Part shown: positions 6,946 to 8,698 of the stretch, in pieces
How positions within the stretch are numbered: the first letter of the stretch is position 1
Layout: the number at the start of each line of letters is the position of its first letter
Source: JACDER01 sp036394915
GTDB taxonomy: Bacteria > Actinomycetota > Thermoleophilia > Gaiellales > Gaiellaceae
NCBI GenBank assembly: GCA_036394915.1
Contig: DASWEE010000062.1
Location: 1-8,698 of the forward strand
Length of the DNA: 8,698 bases
Direction: 5' to 3'
Program-made: the position numbers and the translations under genes
The notes under the pieces: model-generated
What the model was told of the DNA's origin: nothing
Seen by the model: the letters and a program-made list of their open reading frames with translations, nothing else
Databases searched by the model: none

Positions 6946-8285
6946 GAGCCGCAGCGGCGAAACTCGACCGTCTGATTCCCCCGGGCGCGCCAGTCGGAGA
7001 CGCCTCCGTCGAGCACCGGTCGCGCGTCGATTCCCGCTGCTTGGAGGATGCTTGCCGCCGTGCTCGCGCGCGCTCCGCTCTCGCAGATCGTGACGACGGG
7101 CCCGTCGCCGCGCAGGTCGTCGGCGCTGGCACGGATCCGCCGGTACGGGATGTGGAGGCTTTCCGGGATGTAGCCGCGGTCTCGCTCGTCCTTCTCTCGC
7201 ACGTCGACGAGCTCGACGCTGCCCTTCGACAACATCCGCTCCAGGTCGTCGAGCGTGACGGGCTCGAGCCGCTCGTCCGCTTCGGCGCCGGCGAGGTAGC
7301 CGGCGATGTTGAAGAGGCCGACGGCCTGCAGCCCGCGGGAGGCGCGCTGTGCCTCCCGGTCTGAAGACGCGTAGAGAGCGACCCGCTCGTCGGCGTCCAG
7401 GACGAACCCCGCCTTGGTCGGGAATCCGGAGCGGTCGACGGGAATATTGATCGCCCCGGGGACGTGACCGGCGGCGAACTCGCTCGAGCCGCGGGCGTCG
7501 AGGACCGTGGCGCCGTTCAGCGCCGTGATCGCGCTCAGGACGGGCTGAGCTGCGACAAACGGGCCACGGTTCAGCTCGACGATCCGCTCCATGTTCGGCG
7601 GCCTCGGCGTTCCGGTGGCCGCCGCGGATTCGGCGATGAAATCGGCGACCTCGGTGAAGGAGAGCGCGTGGTTGAAGCGGCGCTCGAAGCCGATGGTCGA
7701 CGAGGCCTTCGAGCTCATTCCCGCGCCGCAGAGCGAGCCGGCCACGTGGCCCGGGTACACCTCGACGCCGTCGTGGAGCTCGAGCAGCCGGTGCAGGCTG
7801 TGGAAGAGGCCCTCCGCGCCCTCGCGGGCCTCGACGGCGAGATCGGGACGGGCGGCGTCGCCGACGAGCAGCGAATCCCCGGTCAGGACCAGCCAAGGCT
7901 CGGCGGCCCGCGAGCGGTCGACGACCGCGAAGCAGCAGTGCTCCGGCCGGTGGCCCGGGGTGTGGATGACGCGGAGGGAGACGTCCCCCGTCTCGACCTC
8001 CGCTCCGTCCTCGAGCGGCTCGAACGGGAAGTCCGGCTCCGCTGCCGGGTGGATGGCCACCGGGACGCCGTGCTCGAGCGCGAGGCGCCCGTGGCCCGAG
8101 ACGTGGTCGGCGTGGGTGTGGGTCTCGAGCACGCGCGAGATGCGTACGTGCTTGCGCTCGGCCTCTGCCAGGTACTGGTCGATCGCATAGGCAGGGTCGA
8201 CGACGACGGCCTCGCCGGCCGTCTCGTCTCCGACCAAGTACGAGGCACAGCCGAGGTCTTCCTCGACGAACTGCTTGAAGAGCAC
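6942..8285 (-). CDS. Persulfide dioxygenase (MBL fold) - pseudorhodanese - rhodanese fusion, CstB-like
   Basis: A 447-residue soluble protein. Residues 1 to about 245 are a metallo-beta-lactamase fold with metal ligands H56, H58, D60, H61 (HTHADH), H112 (TPGH), D137 (TGDSLLVGD) and H180 (YPGH). The RPDL and SLCGAG motifs are typical of ETHE1/persulfide dioxygenases, which use mononuclear iron to oxidise glutathione- or similar persulfides to sulfite. Residues about 250-335 are a rhodanese fold (LDARGSSEFAAGHVPGA) whose active loop reads YASSDRE, with no cysteine. Residues about 345-440 are a second rhodanese (VDVREKDERDRGYIPES) with C401 in the active loop CESGAR. This order and length match staphylococcal CstB, which makes thiosulfate from persulfides; C186, six residues after H180, may correspond to CstB's extra cysteine. 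The start is a GTG, the only start codon in frame after an upstream TAG, and lacks a Shine-Dalgarno. It converges on the second cyclase gene and diverges from the CopC-like gene. Confidence 0.88.
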   Translation of the reverse strand: MLFKQFVEEDLGCASYLVGDETAGEAVVVDPAYAIDQYLAEAERKHVRISRVLETHTHADHVSGHGRLALEHGVPVAIHPAAEPDFPFEPLEDGAEVETGDVSLRVIHTPGHRPEHCCFAVVDRSRAAEPWLVLTGDSLLVGDAARPDLAVEAREGAEGLFHSLHRLLELHDGVEVYPGHVAGSLCGAGMSSKASSTIGFERRFNHALSFTEVADFIAESAAATGTPRPPNMERIVELNRGPFVAAQPVLSAITALNGATVLDARGSSEFAAGHVPGAINIPVDRSGFPTKAGFVLDADERVALYASSDREAQRASRGLQAVGLFNIAGYLAGAEADERLEPVTLDDLERMLSKGSVELVDVREKDERDRGYIPESLHIPYRRIRASADDLRGDGPVVTICESGARASTAASILQAAGIDARPVLDGGVSDWRARGNQTVEFRRCGS

Positions 8286-8291
8286 GACGTC

Positions 8292-8297
8292 ATTAAA
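8292..8297 (-). promoter_or_regulatory. Possible -10 box for a leaderless transcript of the persulfide dioxygenase gene
   Basis: Read on the minus strand, TTTAAT (five of six matches to TATAAT) lies six bases before the GTG start, the spacing expected if transcription begins at the GTG itself. The absence of a Shine-Dalgarno fits leaderless translation, which is common in actinobacteria. No recognisable -35 hexamer was found, so this remains a weak call. Confidence 0.35.
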
Positions 8298-8351
8298 ACG
8301 CGCCTCGGGCTCTCGTGATGCGGTGCGGGTCTACAAACCGAACGCCTTCCG

Positions 8352-8357
8352 TACAGT
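8352..8357 (+). promoter_or_regulatory. Possible -10 box for the CopC-like gene
   Basis: TACAGT fits the actinobacterial TAnnnT -10 pattern and ends ten bases before the ATG at 8368, implying a very short leader or none. There is no Shine-Dalgarno before that ATG. A matching -35 element is not evident. The intergenic space shared with the divergent dioxygenase gene is only about 80 bp. Confidence 0.25.
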
Positions 8358-8367
8358 GAATCCCTCG

Positions 8368-8698
8368 ATGGAACCGATGAAGTCGTCCACCGCAGCCCGC
8401 GGACTCTCGACACAGAGCCGGCACAGACACGTGTGGGTTTCCTCGTTACGATCGCAGTGGGGAGGAGGCTGGTGGCCCCGAAGGCGGGGTCCCGCGCTCG
8501 TTGCGATCGGGATTGCGGTCCTGGGCGCCGCAGCTCTGCCCGCCACGGCCGGTGCTCACGCGTACCTGCTGAGCGTCACTCCGCAAGACCGCTCTGTCGT
8601 CGCGCGGGCGCCGCGCGAGGTCAAGCTGCTCTTCACCGAGTCGGTGCTGCCCGGGCCGGGAATCGAAGCGATCCGGAACGGCGACGGCTCCGTGCTCG
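8368..8698 (+). CDS. CopC-like copper-binding protein, secreted; 3' end outside window
   Basis: About 110 residues are visible and the frame is still open at the window end. From ATG 8368, residues 38-40 are RRR, followed by a hydrophobic stretch (PALVAIGIAVLGAAALPA) and a likely signal peptidase site TAGA|HA near residue 63-64. The mature start HAYLLSVTP, then PREVKLLFTESV, is the CopC pattern (A-H-A-x-L...P...V.L.F.E.V). In CopC the N-terminal histidine of the mature protein helps bind Cu(II) outside the cytoplasmic membrane. In actinobacteria this domain is often fused to a membrane CopD domain, which would lie beyond the window. The start is uncertain: ATG 8368, ATG 8377 and GTG 8431 are all in frame without a Shine-Dalgarno, and the first gives an unusually long signal region. 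It diverges from the dioxygenase gene. Confidence 0.75.
   Translation, partial: MEPMKSSTAARGLSTQSRHRHVWVSSLRSQWGGGWWPRRRGPALVAIGIAVLGAAALPATAGAHAYLLSVTPQDRSVVARAPREVKLLFTESVLPGPGIEAIRNGDGSVL

Noticed and set aside
6214..7896. A 560-codon open frame on the minus strand overlapping the second cyclase and the dioxygenase
   Set aside because: Its translation is Arg/Pro/Gly-rich low-complexity typical of a shifted frame in GC-rich DNA, has no recognisable domain, and overlaps two well-supported genes.

Overview
The window is dense, GC-rich bacterial DNA with long open frames, ATGA and CTAG gene junctions and strong G/C bias at third codon positions. Together with two very large cyclase-ATPase-TPR proteins, this suggests a high-GC actinobacterium. 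My tentative guess is a soil or uncultured Thermoleophilia-type lineage (Gaiellales/Solirubrobacterales). That placement is inference from gene style, not from a marker gene.

Layout. (1) Bases 1-318 hold the 3' end of a threonine ammonia-lyase gene, including its C-terminal ACT domain. (2) Overlapping it by four bases (ATGA) is a 1084-residue protein (315-3569): an N-terminal class III nucleotidyl cyclase domain, a STAND-like P-loop ATPase and a long helical TPR-type C-terminus. (3) A 214-bp gap (3570-3783) is packed with inverted repeats, including two near-identical GGGGGAACC...GGTTCCCCC hairpins. (4) A second, clearly paralogous 1053-residue cyclase-ATPase-TPR protein follows (3784-6945). 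(5) Converging on it, with stop codons sharing the same CTAG, is a minus-strand gene (6942-8285) for a metallo-beta-lactamase-fold persulfide dioxygenase fused to two rhodanese domains, the first lacking its catalytic cysteine, as in CstB. (6) Diverging from that gene is the start of a secreted CopC-like copper-binding protein, cut by the window end.

How the genes may work together. The two cyclase proteins look like a duplicated signalling pair. Their catalytic and ATPase cores are strongly conserved, while their TPR sensor/scaffold regions have diverged, so they may answer different inputs with the same output. The first is probably translationally coupled to threonine ammonia-lyase. The minus-strand enzyme should oxidise low-molecular-weight persulfides and move sulfane sulfur in the cytoplasm. 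The divergent CopC gene points to extracytoplasmic copper handling. A copper/reactive-sulfur link is plausible but rests only on adjacency.

The points most worth following are the tandem cyclase-STAND pair, its non-canonical base-recognition residue (Met where Asp or Thr is usual), and the hairpin array between the two genes.
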